Source: Anaspis maculata (taxonomy: Eukaryota; Arthropoda; Insecta; Coleoptera; Scraptiidae). Taken from it: 64,000 bases of DNA. Positions 22,128 to 34,114 of this stretch are shown in pieces. Position 1 is the first letter of the stretch, and the number at the start of each line of letters is the position of its first letter. The stretch spans positions 5,695,253 through 5,759,252 of the forward strand of contig OX421965.1 in NCBI GenBank assembly GCA_949128115.1, read 5' to 3'. The translations under genes and the position numbers were made by a program. A model generated the notes under the pieces. The model was given only the letters and a program-made list of their open reading frames with translations. It was not told the DNA's origin and did no database searches.

Positions 22128-24091
22128 TTGCTGAATACTGCCTCAAGTACCTACGTCTGCTAATTTTATAGATAGATACCTAGATAGGTAGATAAGATAG
22201 CTTTATTCTCCGTCACAATTACAATAGGGTGTTATACCTATTGCGGAGAAAGTAGTTATTTTATTGAGTATTCGGATTGTTTATGATCTTATTGAGCCTT
22301 TCATGTAGCAGGAACATTCTAGAACATTATTTCTTTCTTTCTTATTTCTATCTTTCTATATAGTTTTCTAGAAAAAAAGTTTCTTGGTGATCTATGATGC
22401 CACGTTCCACGTCAACATAGTAGAAACGTCTGAACACACCTTTAGACGTTCGAGCGACTTTCGCAATAGTTGCGGAAATTTCCAGTCAAGTCGCAATCAC
22501 CAAGTGTACGATGTACAGGAAATGGAAAAGGGTTCAATCATCTCCAGGCGTCTGAGGTAACGCGTCATTAAACGCAAAATAAGTGATGACGACAAATACG
22601 AGATCAATCGTAGATTAAACATCAGTAACCTGTGGCAATTTCAAGCTATAACATTGAAAACGTGATCTCTCTTGAATTGTGAATGATTTTGCGAGGTTAG
22701 TTTATTTTTCACTTGTATTTTTTTACTTCGCCGCTCTAGATCTTTTTCTGAATATTACAGTGCAGGACACCGAGCGTATATTGTCATTTTCGGTTATAGC
22801 AGCACGTAAAAAATATAAAGTCTGCGACGATTTGGACGGCTTACTCCATGCTGCAAAACACCATTAATATAAAAGAGAATATCAACAATAGGTACTGAAT
22901 TTGCCAGGCTTCAGTCCTATTTGGAAACTGCACTTTGAGCCGGCCTGAAATTTTCAGAGAAGAATCTCCAGAAAATCGCCAGGGGAAGGTGTCTTTGGTC
23001 TTCCAATAGGCTTCAATGCTTTTGAATTTGTTTGTTGTGGTGAGTCGCAATTTCCCAGCCGTCTTTATTTTCGTCTTGACAGCGGCGTCAAGTCCAAGTA
23101 TCAACGATATCAATCAAAGAAAACTGGGCGCACTTGTCAGTTTCTTCGAGTATAAGATGCACGGGAAGTGAATCATTACATACTGGGTAGATGACGAGAT
23201 TAAATGGATTTCAATCTGGCCAATCCTAGTAGGTTGAGCATGGGAAATGCACAAAATTTTCAGCTAATCAATCATTAGATCATTTTCCTTCGAGAAACCA
23301 GATTCTCTATTATTTACAAACAAGTAATGACCAAAAGAAATTTCACTGATTTCGTATTACCGTAATTGAGTGTTGTGCAACCCAGGGTTAGTGTATAAAT
23401 ATCTATTTTTATAATCTAATATTATTAATCATTATTCATTATATTGGGTTGGGATATCGGAAAAAGCCCTAGGTTACAAAACATGGTGATATTGAAACTC
23501 GCGAAACATTCAATTAATTATATGCACATGCACATCTACTTTTTGAAATGGTATTTCATACCTAGGTATTATGCCATAGCGCGTTCTCATATACCATCAC
23601 ACACTCATGTACATATTGCAGTTTACGAACTCGAAGTGATTTATCACGTGCATTTGCAACTTGGCAGAAATCGAGGCAGCAATATATTTCACGCGATGTT
23701 ATATTGCTGCTGCATGTATTTTATAAAACCAACCACAAAACCACAGCTATTTTCAATTAATGTTTCGCCGTTGAAAGTGTTGAAACCAAGGGATGGATGC
23801 AGCAAGATGGAAGTAGGTACTTACTCGTCGTGGGTCACGTACTAAGTACCTGGGCACGTAGTTAATGAATTAATGATCTTCGAAGCTCAACATTTGAAAC
23901 CAGAAAAATCCCTCAGGGTATCGTCAAAGTAGCCAAAATAACGTTACCCACTCAAGTCATTGCTTTTTTTTTGACAAGAAATCGCTTGTGTCACCCCAGA
24001 GCTTTCCCGACTAGTATCCAGGAGCCTAGTGGAAATTTTCGTTCGAAACGTCCCTTCAGGTGGGAAGTTTAAATTAGAAAGAAAGATTGAC
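22128..24091. other. No gene recognised
   Basis: A short GATA-rich run lies at 22165-22200. A minus frame at 22841-23113 (90 codons) and a plus frame at 22679-22867 show no family I know and no convincing splice context. A C-rich or exon signal is not evident elsewhere. Confidence 0.5.
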
Positions 24092-24103
24092 AATATTTTG
24101 CAG
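24092..24103. repeat. 5' target-site duplication of the full-length LINE
   Basis: AATATTTTGCAG here and at 29644-29655 after the poly(A) run. The terminal A bases at the 3' copy are ambiguous with the tail, so 11 or 12 bp. Confidence 0.9.
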
Positions 24104-24277
24104 CATTGCGTGCCTAGCAGTCGGTGATAATTGACGTGTGCGAGGTGCTCTTAACAAAATCAAAACAACAAGAAAATAGCAGTGGTGAAGTGGCAATAAT
24201 TTGTGACTGTGTGGCAAGAGTTGCTTGAAAATTGGACGAAACTAAACTCAGACCAGGTGCCGAGCCTTCACTCCCCC

Positions 24278-25756
24278 ATGGGGGGTGCGAGTGATGGGGA
24301 GGACCCAGACGGGGACGGCAGCAGAATGGACACAGAGCAGGTCGACATAGAAAATGGCAGGGATCAGGAAATAAGGTCGGTAACTCCCAATAGGCAGCTG
24401 ATGGAGACTAATTCTCCCAAGGAATCGCCAATAATTCCGTATGGTAATAGTAGAAATAATCCGAGCGTTTTATTTGAAAAATCGGTCAGTGAAGAAAAAC
24501 AGGTGGACGATAAAAACTCTTCACGTACAAATGATAAGCTGAATAACAGATATAATATCACGGACTCAGGGCCGTATGTTATTTTTGTGGAACACGAATC
24601 TTTGAATATTGGTAACCTGCACCCCATGTCCCTTGGTCGCCTACTTGAAAAACTACCTGAATATGACACCAATATAAAGGAATTTTCTTCTGTAGGGAGA
24701 AATAGGGTGAAAATCGAAATCAACAACGCTATTGTGGCAAATAAGTTGGTAAAACATGAGGTTTTCCAACAAAACAATCTCATCGCTTATATACCCCAAC
24801 ACTGTGTAGAGAAAAAAGGAGTTATCAGAATGGTTGATACGACCTTTACGGAAGCTGAGCTATGTTATCGCATAAAATCTGACGTCAAGGTTATTAATGT
24901 AAAACGGATTACAAGATTGTCAGACAAAGACAATAAAGAGTCACGGAGAATACCCACACAAACAATCATTGTAACATTTGCTGGTACAAAACTACCACTA
25001 TCTGTAGTTATTAGCAAGGTAAGATATGAAGTTGACAACTACATAGCACCCGTCATTCAGTGCTTCAAGTGCTTGGCCTTTGGTCATACACTGAGGCTCT
25101 GTCGATCCCGGGAAAAAAAGTGTCAAAACTGCGGAGAGGTGTCGCATGAAGGTCAGTGCAATATATCGTATTGCATTTATTGCAAGTCTAATGCACATAA
25201 CTCGCTCTCAAGAACATGCCCACAGTACGAAAAACAATACAACATCAAAAAGCTGATGGCACAACATGATATTTCTTTTAAGGAAGCAGAAAAGGTACAC
25301 AACAACCCGTCATATGTCAGTGCACTGAAAACACATAACTTGTTTGCCCCTTTGGCTGACACCACAGAATTCCCCTCCCTTGCATCCACATCAAATCGAC
25401 CCGCGTATCGTCCACACTCAAGTTTTTCAAACCCAAACAAGCCGGTAACACACACAACAAGCACTCCGAAAAATTACTCTCAAAAGAAAAGGAAAGCTGC
25501 AGCTTCTCCTGAGTTCGATCCCATTCGGCGAGAATACCCTACAGATTTCGTTGGAAAACCTATTTCTCATAATCCACATGCTACCAGTTCTTTTGAAAAG
25601 TTACAAAGTATAATAACAAAAAGTATAACTGCAATACTGAAAGAGTTTTTGACACAGCCAGGTACAAATAAAAATCTTGAGGCAGTTGTAAAGAATGTCG
25701 ACACTTCAATTTCTGCCATTTTTTCTAATTTGCCATCTGAGTCTGACGATGAATAG
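24278..25756 (+). CDS. LINE ORF1, gag-like RNA-binding protein with three zinc knuckles
   Basis: ORF1 protein of the LINE, expected to bind the element RNA and form the ribonucleoprotein. From the first ATG (24278) it is 492 residues. The frame is open upstream to 24203, but that stretch has no ATG, so 24278 is chosen. The N-terminal third is acidic and Ser/Asn-rich. Near residues 262-315 are three Cys knuckles: CFKCLAFGHTLRLC, CQNCGEVSHEGQC and CIYCKSNAHNSLSRTC. The C-terminal part is basic and proline/serine-rich (NYSQKKRKAAASPEFDP) and then acidic. The stop TAG overlaps the ORF2 start (ATGAATAG, 25749-25756). Confidence 0.92.
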   Translation: MGGASDGEDPDGDGSRMDTEQVDIENGRDQEIRSVTPNRQLMETNSPKESPIIPYGNSRNNPSVLFEKSVSEEKQVDDKNSSRTNDKLNNRYNITDSGPYVIFVEHESLNIGNLHPMSLGRLLEKLPEYDTNIKEFSSVGRNRVKIEINNAIVANKLVKHEVFQQNNLIAYIPQHCVEKKGVIRMVDTTFTEAELCYRIKSDVKVINVKRITRLSDKDNKESRRIPTQTIIVTFAGTKLPLSVVISKVRYEVDNYIAPVIQCFKCLAFGHTLRLCRSREKKCQNCGEVSHEGQCNISYCIYCKSNAHNSLSRTCPQYEKQYNIKKLMAQHDISFKEAEKVHNNPSYVSALKTHNLFAPLADTTEFPSLASTSNRPAYRPHSSFSNPNKPVTHTTSTPKNYSQKKRKAAASPEFDPIRREYPTDFVGKPISHNPHATSSFEKLQSIITKSITAILKEFLTQPGTNKNLEAVVKNVDTSISAIFSNLPSESDDE

Positions 25757-28700
25757 TCTCCGAATCTTGCAATGGAATGCCAGATCGGTCCATGCTAATG
25801 CACTATTTCTCAAGAAACTTCTCATCGACGAAAAAGTTGATATTGTCTTACTTTCGGAAACTTGGTTTAAACCAGGTTATCAATTTAAAATAAAAAATTT
25901 TAATGTCATACGCAGGGATAGAGCCGATGGTAAAGGTGGTGTTGCAATACTCGTCAGGGAACGGTTCCCTTTCCAACAAATAAACTTTGTAAATAATTTT
26001 AATCGAGACTTGGAAATTTGCGGAGTCACCATCCAATTTAATAAGCGCAATATTTCGATGATATCCCTATATAGACCCCCACATATAGACATATCAGTGA
26101 ACGAATGGACAAACGTTTTTAATCATGTGAGCACAGACTGTATTATAGGTGGTGATTTCAATGCCCACCATGGTATGTGGGGCTCATCTGGTAATAATGC
26201 ACAGGGCCAGATACTGTGTGATGTCCTGGGCAATTGTCAAAATCTGACTGTACTAAACACAGGATCAAGAACTAGAATTACTGGCAATGGTCTACATTCG
26301 GTAGTAGATTTGTCGATTGCGTCCACATCTCTGCAACATTTGTTGAACTGGTATACCTTAGACAACACCCATGGTTCGGATCATTATCCGATCATTATAC
26401 AGGTAGGATACGATCCATCACAAAAACTTATTCATCCTCGAGCAAGATGGAATGACGGTGAAGCAAACTGGGACCTGTTTCAGAATATACTGGTTGAAAG
26501 GCTCGAGAACAAACCCGCTATAGCTGACACAAACCAAAAAATTTCCTTCATCCTTGATGCTATCTCCACCGCTGCTGATGCCAGCATGAAGCAAAATAAA
26601 CCCTTTATCCCTAAAGCTCAAAAACCACCATGGTGGGATAACGATTGCAATAAGATCAATCAAGAGAAAAAGGACATATTTTACATTTATAAACACCAAC
26701 CAACAATTGCAAATTTTATCAAATGCAAGGAAGTTACGGCAAGATGTAAACGTATATATAAAACCAAGTCAAAACTTAGCTGGGAGGCTTTTTGCAATGA
26801 ATTGAACTCTCACACACCCATCAAAAAGGTATGGGACAAAATTCGAAGAGTAAGATCGGAGGTGAATAGAAAGTGTTATCTGTCTCATGATAAGGTTGAA
26901 GAGTTTCTGAATGGTTATTGTCCACTTGGTAATTGCACAAGGCTTCCCACAGGTCATGTCGATGATACAAATCATGTTTTGGCTTCCCACATTACTTTAG
27001 ATGAGTTCAATGGTTGTTTTAAAAACAGCATCAGTACGGCGCCTGGTCCGGACTCGATTACCTATGCTATGCTGAAAAATTTACCTGGTGTTGTCAAGAG
27101 GTACATGTGCGAAATTTTCAATGAAATCTGGTTGGAAGGTGGGGAATGTTCAGCACTGAAAAAATCCTCAATAGTTCTGATTGCCAAACCTGGTAAAAAC
27201 CCGTCGGAGGCTAGCTCCTACAGACCAATCACACTAATGTCTACAGTGATGAAAACATTGGAAAGTATAATAAAAAACAGACTAGAGTGGTGGATGGAAA
27301 GCAAACAAATGATGCCAGCAGTTCAGTATGGATTTCGTAGAGGTAAGAGCACCATACACTGTTTATCGCATTTAGTGAGTGATATACAGACGAGTCTTTC
27401 TGATAATCGGTACTTATCGGCGGCATTTCTAGATCTTAAGAGCGCATACGATAACGTGAATTTATCCATTCTATATGCAAAACTGATTGATCTGCGAGTT
27501 CCAGCACCCTTGGCTGCTAATTTGGTGAATTTGTTCGTTGATAGAGAAGTTTCGATAGGATTGGATAATAAGATCTATGGTCCAAGGCTATTGAAAAACG
27601 GGCTCGCACAGGGAGCTAGACTCAGTCCGATACTGTTCAACATCTATACACATGATTTTCATAGGATGTGGTCTCCTGGGATAAAAACAGTGCAGTATGC
27701 TGATGATTTTGTCGTTTATTGTTCCGAAAACACAGTGAAGAAATGCAATTCCCAACTAAGGCATATCATGAGTGTTTGCGCTGAGTACTTTGGATCAAAT
27801 GGATTAAGTCTCTCCACAAATAAATCAAACATTGTTTTTTTCTCTCGACATCGAGTCCCTAGGGAGGGTGCACTGAGGTTGGCTAGAGGCGGCGAGGTGC
27901 CAATAGTGCCGACGGTAAAGTATTTGGGGTTAATTTTGGATCGGGGGCTTTTGTGGAGAGAACATATAAACGGTTGTGTGATAAGGTGTGAGAAAGGAAT
28001 AAATGTCCTGAAGACAGTAGCGAGACGGAGATGGGGGGCAGACCCTGCCATGTGTCTGTTGTTTTACAGGGCCTTTGTGCGATCGATCCTAGACTATGCC
28101 TGTGTTTTATTTGGCTCAGCTAGCGAGACTCATTTGAAAAAACTGGACATCATACAGAACAAGGCGGTACGTATTGCACTGGGCGCTTTTAATTCCACAC
28201 CAGTTGCACAGTTGCTTACCGAGGCTAGAGAGGTTCCTCTGGCAGTTAGACGCCGTTTTCTATCTGAGAAGTTTATTTTGAAATTGAGATCTAGCAGAGA
28301 GGAAAAGCTCTTGGTTAAAGTTGCCGCATTGAACACGTTAAACCTCACAGCAACATATTGGGAACAAAAAAATTCGCCTCCCTTGACAGAGGCATTTGTC
28401 ATCACATCTGCTTATGACTTCAAAATTCTCCAAACAACCGGCCACCCAGTTTTCTCTCTCAAATTTGGTGCAATTCACTACCCTCTATGCATTCATTTTC
28501 CGGTGTGGCCAGAGGCAATTTTGCTCAGTCGAGTGAAATTTAAATCTATACACAATGAGTTGATTCAGTGGTGCAAAATTTATACCGACGGAGCGAAAAA
28601 CAATAACGGCGTAGGGTGTGGAGTTTTCGTGGAAAACTGTAAAGTGGAGGTGGGGAGGAAGCTCCCTAAAGAGACCACCGTCTACAATGCGGAAGCAATG

Positions 28701-29438
28701 GCAATAAGATTGGCATTAGATTGGGCCCTAAAGAGCGATCAGAGCAAGTTTGTGATTTTCTCAGATTCCAAGTCGGTGTTGAGGACACTCCAAAATAGAA
28801 AACAAATAGAGAACCAGATCATCTGTGAAATCATTAATAAAAATCTTGAGCTGTCTTCAATGGGTAGGATTGTTCGGATTGTTTGGGTAAGGGCACACAT
28901 TGGAATACCTGGGAATGAAAAGGCGGACGAGATAGCTAAGAGAGCAGCCGAAAGCGCGGAATTGTGGGATGGGTTGGTTTGGACTGATCTGGTGGCAGTT
29001 TCAAAGAGTCGGACAAGAGCTTGGTGGCAGAATCAGTGGAATGAGCTATGTGAGGGAAAGAATTGGCGATATGGAAAACTCCGGCAAAGCACTTTAAGTC
29101 GATCAGTTTTTCAGAGGATGTCTGTATCTAGGGCATCCTACACTCTTATTATTCGTCTTATTTTCAATCACGGCCGATTTCCGGCACATTTGTATAAATT
29201 AGGAATGGTGGATACACCTTTTTGTGACTGTGATAATGTTTCAATTGCTGATGTGGACCATATCTTCTTCTCCTGCGGCAAACACAAGGCTGAATCCAAC
29301 AGAATGTTATCGAATTTGGTAGGTTATGGACTAGCTCTTCCCCTCGATGCAACAACATTATTCCTTATCGCCTTGGATAACGGAGACGTCACCAAGGAAA
29401 TAATTGATTTTTGTCACAGAATAGATTTGGTTGTGTAA
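25749..29438 (+). CDS. LINE ORF2: endonuclease, reverse transcriptase, RNase H, C-terminal zinc motif
   Basis: The replicase of the element, 1229 residues from the ATG at 25749. Order: apurinic-type endonuclease (LQWNARSV near residue 8, SETW, GGDFNAHHGMW near 134, GSDHYPI near 208); reverse transcriptase (SSYRPITL near 488, FLDLKSAYD near 560, NGLAQGARLSP near 616, YADD catalytic box near 648); RNase H (IYTDGAKN near 943, NAEAMAIRLAL, FSDSKSV, AHIGIPGNEKADEIA near 1048); and a CCHC-like finger (FCDCDNV...DHIFFSC near 1157). All catalytic residues I can check are present. The ATG overlaps the ORF1 stop by 8 bases (ATGAATAG), so ORF2 is probably translated by termination-reinitiation; the frame is open 54 bases further upstream, without an ATG. 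Confidence 0.93.
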   Translation: MNSLRILQWNARSVHANALFLKKLLIDEKVDIVLLSETWFKPGYQFKIKNFNVIRRDRADGKGGVAILVRERFPFQQINFVNNFNRDLEICGVTIQFNKRNISMISLYRPPHIDISVNEWTNVFNHVSTDCIIGGDFNAHHGMWGSSGNNAQGQILCDVLGNCQNLTVLNTGSRTRITGNGLHSVVDLSIASTSLQHLLNWYTLDNTHGSDHYPIIIQVGYDPSQKLIHPRARWNDGEANWDLFQNILVERLENKPAIADTNQKISFILDAISTAADASMKQNKPFIPKAQKPPWWDNDCNKINQEKKDIFYIYKHQPTIANFIKCKEVTARCKRIYKTKSKLSWEAFCNELNSHTPIKKVWDKIRRVRSEVNRKCYLSHDKVEEFLNGYCPLGNCTRLPTGHVDDTNHVLASHITLDEFNGCFKNSISTAPGPDSITYAMLKNLPGVVKRYMCEIFNEIWLEGGECSALKKSSIVLIAKPGKNPSEASSYRPITLMSTVMKTLESIIKNRLEWWMESKQMMPAVQYGFRRGKSTIHCLSHLVSDIQTSLSDNRYLSAAFLDLKSAYDNVNLSILYAKLIDLRVPAPLAANLVNLFVDREVSIGLDNKIYGPRLLKNGLAQGARLSPILFNIYTHDFHRMWSPGIKTVQYADDFVVYCSENTVKKCNSQLRHIMSVCAEYFGSNGLSLSTNKSNIVFFSRHRVPREGALRLARGGEVPIVPTVKYLGLILDRGLLWREHINGCVIRCEKGINVLKTVARRRWGADPAMCLLFYRAFVRSILDYACVLFGSASETHLKKLDIIQNKAVRIALGAFNSTPVAQLLTEAREVPLAVRRRFLSEKFILKLRSSREEKLLVKVAALNTLNLTATYWEQKNSPPLTEAFVITSAYDFKILQTTGHPVFSLKFGAIHYPLCIHFPVWPEAILLSRVKFKSIHNELIQWCKIYTDGAKNNNGVGCGVFVENCKVEVGRKLPKETTVYNAEAMAIRLALDWALKSDQSKFVIFSDSKSVLRTLQNRKQIENQIICEIINKNLELSSMGRIVRIVWVRAHIGIPGNEKADEIAKRAAESAELWDGLVWTDLVAVSKSRTRAWWQNQWNELCEGKNWRYGKLRQSTLSRSVFQRMSVSRASYTLIIRLIFNHGRFPAHLYKLGMVDTPFCDCDNVSIADVDHIFFSCGKHKAESNRMLSNLVGYGLALPLDATTLFLIALDNGDVTKEIIDFCHRIDLVV

Positions 29439-29613
29439 GTTTCAAAAGTTTAGTACCATAGAGAATGTTTAGTTTGGTTTTCGGGTTTATTTTTTCGTCT
29501 TTTTACTTCTTCATTTGACTTTTGATTTTTTTTTTCTCTTTTCAAGATGTTTTTGGAGAGAAAATATTCAAAGATTCAAACAAAGTCGTGGCTGAATGAG
29601 CTCTGCTCGTAGC

Positions 29614-29648
<35 letters not shown>

Positions 29649-29655
29649 TTTGCAG

Positions 29656-32600
29656 GAAATTGAAAGTTTTCTCAGAAGAATTTAATTTTCCGGTACAACC
29701 AAAAATCTTTTTCCAAATTATCTCATTGTTGAAATCGTCAGGCTTCACTTTAAGCTCCATCATTTGAGTTCATTCACTCCGCCTTTTAGATAAATTTGGA
29801 GGAATTGTGACTAATTGTACCGGCGCCATCTAGATTTTTTGATGGAGAAGCAGGGTCGTGGATTTTATATTCAACTTGACAATAGATTTATTTGGGCGCC
29901 AATGTGGATAAGAGAAAGAGATGAGTGGCCCACATCCCACTTGATAAAAAAATTGAAGCTAACATTTTAAGTTGAGTTTTTACTGATATAAAAATTTATT
30001 GAAAGAAATATATACAAGTCATGAAATGATTAAACTGAGTGAATAAAGAATGATGGCTTGATGGAAGTTAAAAAAATGAATGAACCAAAAAGTTATCTTG
30101 AAACTTTTTCACTGCGCGATTACAATATTTTTCCTTCCATGTTGGTGGGGGCAGCGGGAGGTTGGGAGAGTGAAAGTTACGTTTTACTTTTTCGGCTCAA
30201 ACAAAAAAACCGGGAAGCATTGTGATCGTGTTGAAAAGTTTGTAGAATAATAATTATGATAAGGGCAAGTGCACACTCGTGACTCACACTCGTGCACACG
30301 GACTCGCACACGACAGACACGTGCTAGACGCTTAGGTCGCTGTTTACTATTGGTGTGAAACAAATTTTCAAAATTCTCAATCTTCTTGAGCTAAACTGTT
30401 ATGTAGCCCATGTATTTTTCTCAAACCCCACTCGTTAAAAGAAAATTAGCAAAACCAAAAAAAAAGAGATGAATCCTTAATAATCGGTAATTTAGTATTA
30501 AAATTTGAGCTTTGTGCTTCAGCAAACCACAGTTTCTTTTGGGTGATCAATCCTCAGTCCATGTGTTCACTGTTTCGCTCTGGTTGGTCGGTCCTTTTCA
30601 CTTCCTTCTCCTTTTATGTCCTTGGTAGGGCGTGCACTCCCTTCAGGACTCCTTCTTTCCGTTTGTTATCCTTGCTTTAGATTCATCTATTTGTAATTTG
30701 AAAGAAAAAATACATTAGTACATGCAATTTATATAGTACACACATTCTAACTCCTGGCTTTTATTCCAGATTCATCGTCGTTTTCCGGATTCCAGGCATC
30801 GTAGTATGGGAGGATCCTTGAAACATGTATTGTTTCTTTTTTTTTTTTTTGACACTCGGACCTGGACCATTAGCCACCATGGCGTATGAGAAACGCGACG
30901 CCCTAAAGCTGTTCCGTGTTCCTTAATTGGAAAATTGGCCGAATTTATTGCAAGAAAAGAAAATTATATGATGATGCTCTCAAATGATGTTCATGTTTTG
31001 GAACAACGCTGATGTCAGGGATTCTGATTTCCACTTCCTGTTTGTGGCTCGTACAGTATGCCGAGTAGGTGCATTTTTCCGCGTTTTCAAGGTGCATGAA
31101 CCTTGTGCCCGAATCTAATGAAATGTACCTTTTAATCATCAATGAATTGATTGATTTTACCAAGCCTTGAGAATAAAAATTTGCTCCCATCTTTCTCTTT
31201 TCTTGAACGTTCCTCTGTTCTGAATTTTCCCATCACGGTTATATGGTTAGAAGTATGGCTGTAGTAGGTAGTAAGTACCTACGACTCAATTGCACTTTGC
31301 TGCGGCAAAAACTGCAATCTTCGCTAATTTTATCACGCGCTTTGTACATGTCAACTCGTATTATCACGTGGACTGAAAGTTAGGTCGCGTTCTTCAATTT
31401 CGGGGGGATACGTTATTTGAGGGTGGCCCTTATCATAGGCATTTAGGGGTGATATAATGGGGAATTATTTCCCGCGAAGAGCTGAAATGCACCGTATTTT
31501 TAAATAATAAATCAACGTCGGCGTATGCATGTAGCGCGTTTTATATTACATGTCTCTACGTTCGATGCATTTCTCCGCACGCGAATTATTTAAACAAAAA
31601 CCACAAAGTTAAGTTACACAATTTTCGCGTCAATTTCTGAAATCCCTAAAATTCAAATAAATATTACAATAATTGGGAGGAAGGGCTTCTCTTTCACTCG
31701 TGGAGAAGCCCCCCCAATGACGTGGACACTCTAGTCTATTTTACTACATTTTCTCTCTTTTTTCTCGCTTGGCTGGCATAGAAAAGGGCGAGATCTTACT
31801 TTCGTTCAAAAATTAACAAAAGGCTGGCGCCTCCACCATGTCGCACCTTTTGGGCCTTGTGCCCTTCAGGGTCTTACTGGGGTGCAAGGGGTTAGCTCCT
31901 CTTCTCTTAATAATTCACATGAGTGTCATAATTATTATATATTTCCCTATACCGTACAATACTAGCTTACCTATATCCGCACACTCTGCATTTCACCTTC
32001 CGCACTCATTCATTACCTATCACCTTCTTCTTTAATCCATTCAATCCATCATCGTTCGTACCTCTGTCTCTCCCCACTCAATTAGCGCGCGCTCGATCGC
32101 CGCCTACGTCACAATAATAATAGTGAATTACTAACTTACATTGAAAGTGAGAGAAATGAGCCATATTAAGCAAGTGGAATGTTTGACACACGAGGGCTTG
32201 CGCGAGTTCATAATGGCGCTTCGCTCACGTGAGACACGTGTGATATACGACGTGTTATCTTAGTGCAACGGTTTGAGCTTAAATAAATGAATAAAATAAG
32301 ATGAATCAAGTAAAAGTCATTTCTGATGGATCGCTGTGGAAGGCGCACTTTAATAATGACGCACTTCGGTCACGTATACAATAATAGCTTATTTTACTCA
32401 CCGAAAACAAATGTATAATGGATTCATTATACACTACTATTGGAGATTCAGTTGAAAATTGATATACAGGTGGGCAGTTCCATCAGCAAACCGGCATGAA
32501 TCAAAGCCTCAAGGGTAAGTAGAGCTTTTTGAGGCGAATCAGGACCTGGCTCTGATTTTTTTCTAACGTCTTCCATTTAGGAGATATCGATGTGCCATGA

Positions 32601-33540
32601 TGATGTCCTGATATTCGGTTCTATTCTGTTAGTGAATGATTAGCAATCTTATCTTGTGAGCAGTCTTGCCAATAAAAATTAACCAGTTGTTGTGGCGACA
32701 ACCAACGAGAAGACTCATTGCCATGTCAACTTCTTCGTTAGCCGGGTAACTCGCCGGGTAAGTTCCATGTTGTAGGTTATCATATCAAACGTTCACAAAC
32801 ACTTGGACTGCTCCCGTTTTACCTGTTTGGGTCCGGCAATGGCGGCAGGCCACTTTCTATTCATAGTTGGGAGGTTCAAAATCAAATTATCAAAATTGAA
32901 AGCCAGTGTGGGAGTCATGTGGAAAGTTCTGCGCAACGTCTTCTTGAGCTGTGTGTCTGTGCTTCGGCTTGTGTCCTGTTCAATTCATCCTAGTCCTCGG
33001 TCCCTAGTCCACCCCGAATGGAGCGGCGGGGCCTCGTAGCCCGCTAGCGAAAAAGAGAAAATTGTTTCACATTTGGGTGCGTGTTGAAATCCAACACCAA
33101 CTGGTTACGTCACTGGCTTTTATAAGTCGAATTCCAAATTGTTTTGCTCTGGGAGAGAAAAAAAACTCATCAGTGAGTAGATAGTTAGACTCAAGTTCGG
33201 TAGTAGAATAATTTCTCAATTTCAATTTCACGAATTTATAATATCCGTTGTCGTGTCATTGTTTCGAATTCGAATCATAGTGATTCAGGTGATAGATCTT
33301 CATGGTTCCATAGGATATGTGGAGATAGTTGCGTTGGTTGTCCTCTCTTTTCCTATCCTTGCAACATCAACGCCCTAGATGTGCGCCAATGGACCATGAA
33401 GGTAAGTCTTCAGTTTTCAGTTGAACATAAGGTGACCAGATTTCTCAGTGAAAAAATCGGAACATGGGGAGACTTTTTTTTTTCTTTTGAAAAAGTGGCG
33501 TACTTTTTATTTGCTAATTTAGAACTTCCAGGCGCTTACC
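29656..33540. other. No gene recognised; gene-poor unique-looking DNA
   Basis: A perfect 9-bp stem GGGCTTCTC/GAGAAGCCC lies near 31685-31715. A T-run lies near 30836-30850. Short frames (30945-31190 minus, 32803-33039 plus) have no recognisable family. The minus strand at 29763-29656, across the LINE target, is open and codon-like (MMELKVKPDDFNNEIIW...), but it runs into a stop soon after the target site on the other side, so a host exon is only a possibility. Confidence 0.4.
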
Positions 33541-33756
33541 TATATCCCATACACTTTCTATTTTCAGTAAAATTACTTTTTGGAGCAAAAATAAAGCGAC
33601 AAGCTGGGGCGCTACGACTACGGCTGATGGAACCTACTAAGTTTGGGAGCGAAACTATCAGCGGGCATCGGCCGTATTCTCCCAGCGTTCCAGCTTGTCA
33701 CTTTATTTTAGCTCCAAAAAGTCATTCTACTGAAAATAGAAAGTGTATGGGATATA
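33541..33756. mobile_element. 216-bp hairpin MITE with about 65-bp inverted arms
   Basis: TATATCCCATACACTTTCTA begins at 33541 and its inverted copy ends at 33756. The arms continue through TTTTTGGAGC and GCGACAAGCTGG to about 33610 and from about 33690. A TA duplication is possible but not unique because the ends themselves read TATA. Confidence 0.8.
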
Positions 33757-34007
33757 CCATCTATTCTCATTTTTTCGCGTCTGTTCTTTGTTGGATAGAC
33801 CGATATTTGGGGATATTTTCTGAAACCGAGTCCGATACTTAGTTTTTCTGATCTTCGTTCTAATCATTTTACTGCAAAAAAAAAACAGCAGGAGGGCGGG
33901 TGAGTGCTGTCCCTTATTTGCCCCCTTCCCAACCAACAGTGTTCATAATAATCCCAATAATAATGAAACAATGTTGTTAATAAAAATATGCTTTTTTGAA
34001 ACAACAT

Positions 34008-34114
34008 GTACCGTATGATCAAAAACTTTCTTACTCAAGGAAGGCTGTGGTCCTGGTCATTGGCGGGAAAACGAGGCTAATTTTGGCCAGGCCACAGTCT
34101 CCCTTGAGTAAGAC
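34008..34114. mobile_element. Short hairpin MITE, copy 1
   Basis: ACTCAAGGAAGGCTGTGG pairs with CCACAGTCTCCCTTGAGT around a GGCTAATTTTGGCC core. The same family occurs inverted at 35562-35681, including the outer ACCGTATGATCAAAAAC block. Confidence 0.7.

Larger units (their letters stand above)
24104..29644 (+). mobile_element. Full-length RNase H-bearing LINE (I/LOA-like), apparently intact
   Basis: It starts CATTGCGTGCC directly after the target duplication and has a 5' UTR of about 170 bp, ORF1, ORF2, a 3' UTR of about 180 bp and a poly(A) run (29615-29645). Target duplications of 11-12 bp flank it. Both ORFs are uninterrupted, so the insertion is probably young. Endonuclease, RT and RNase H in one ORF fit the I, LOA or related clades. 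I cannot assign the clade without a tree. Confidence 0.92.

Noticed and set aside
22841..23113. 90-codon minus frame as a conserved gene
   Set aside because: No recognised domain and no clear start or splice signals; kept as unassigned DNA.
31685..31715. Hairpin as a bacterial-type terminator
   Set aside because: No T-run or operon context, and the DNA is eukaryotic.
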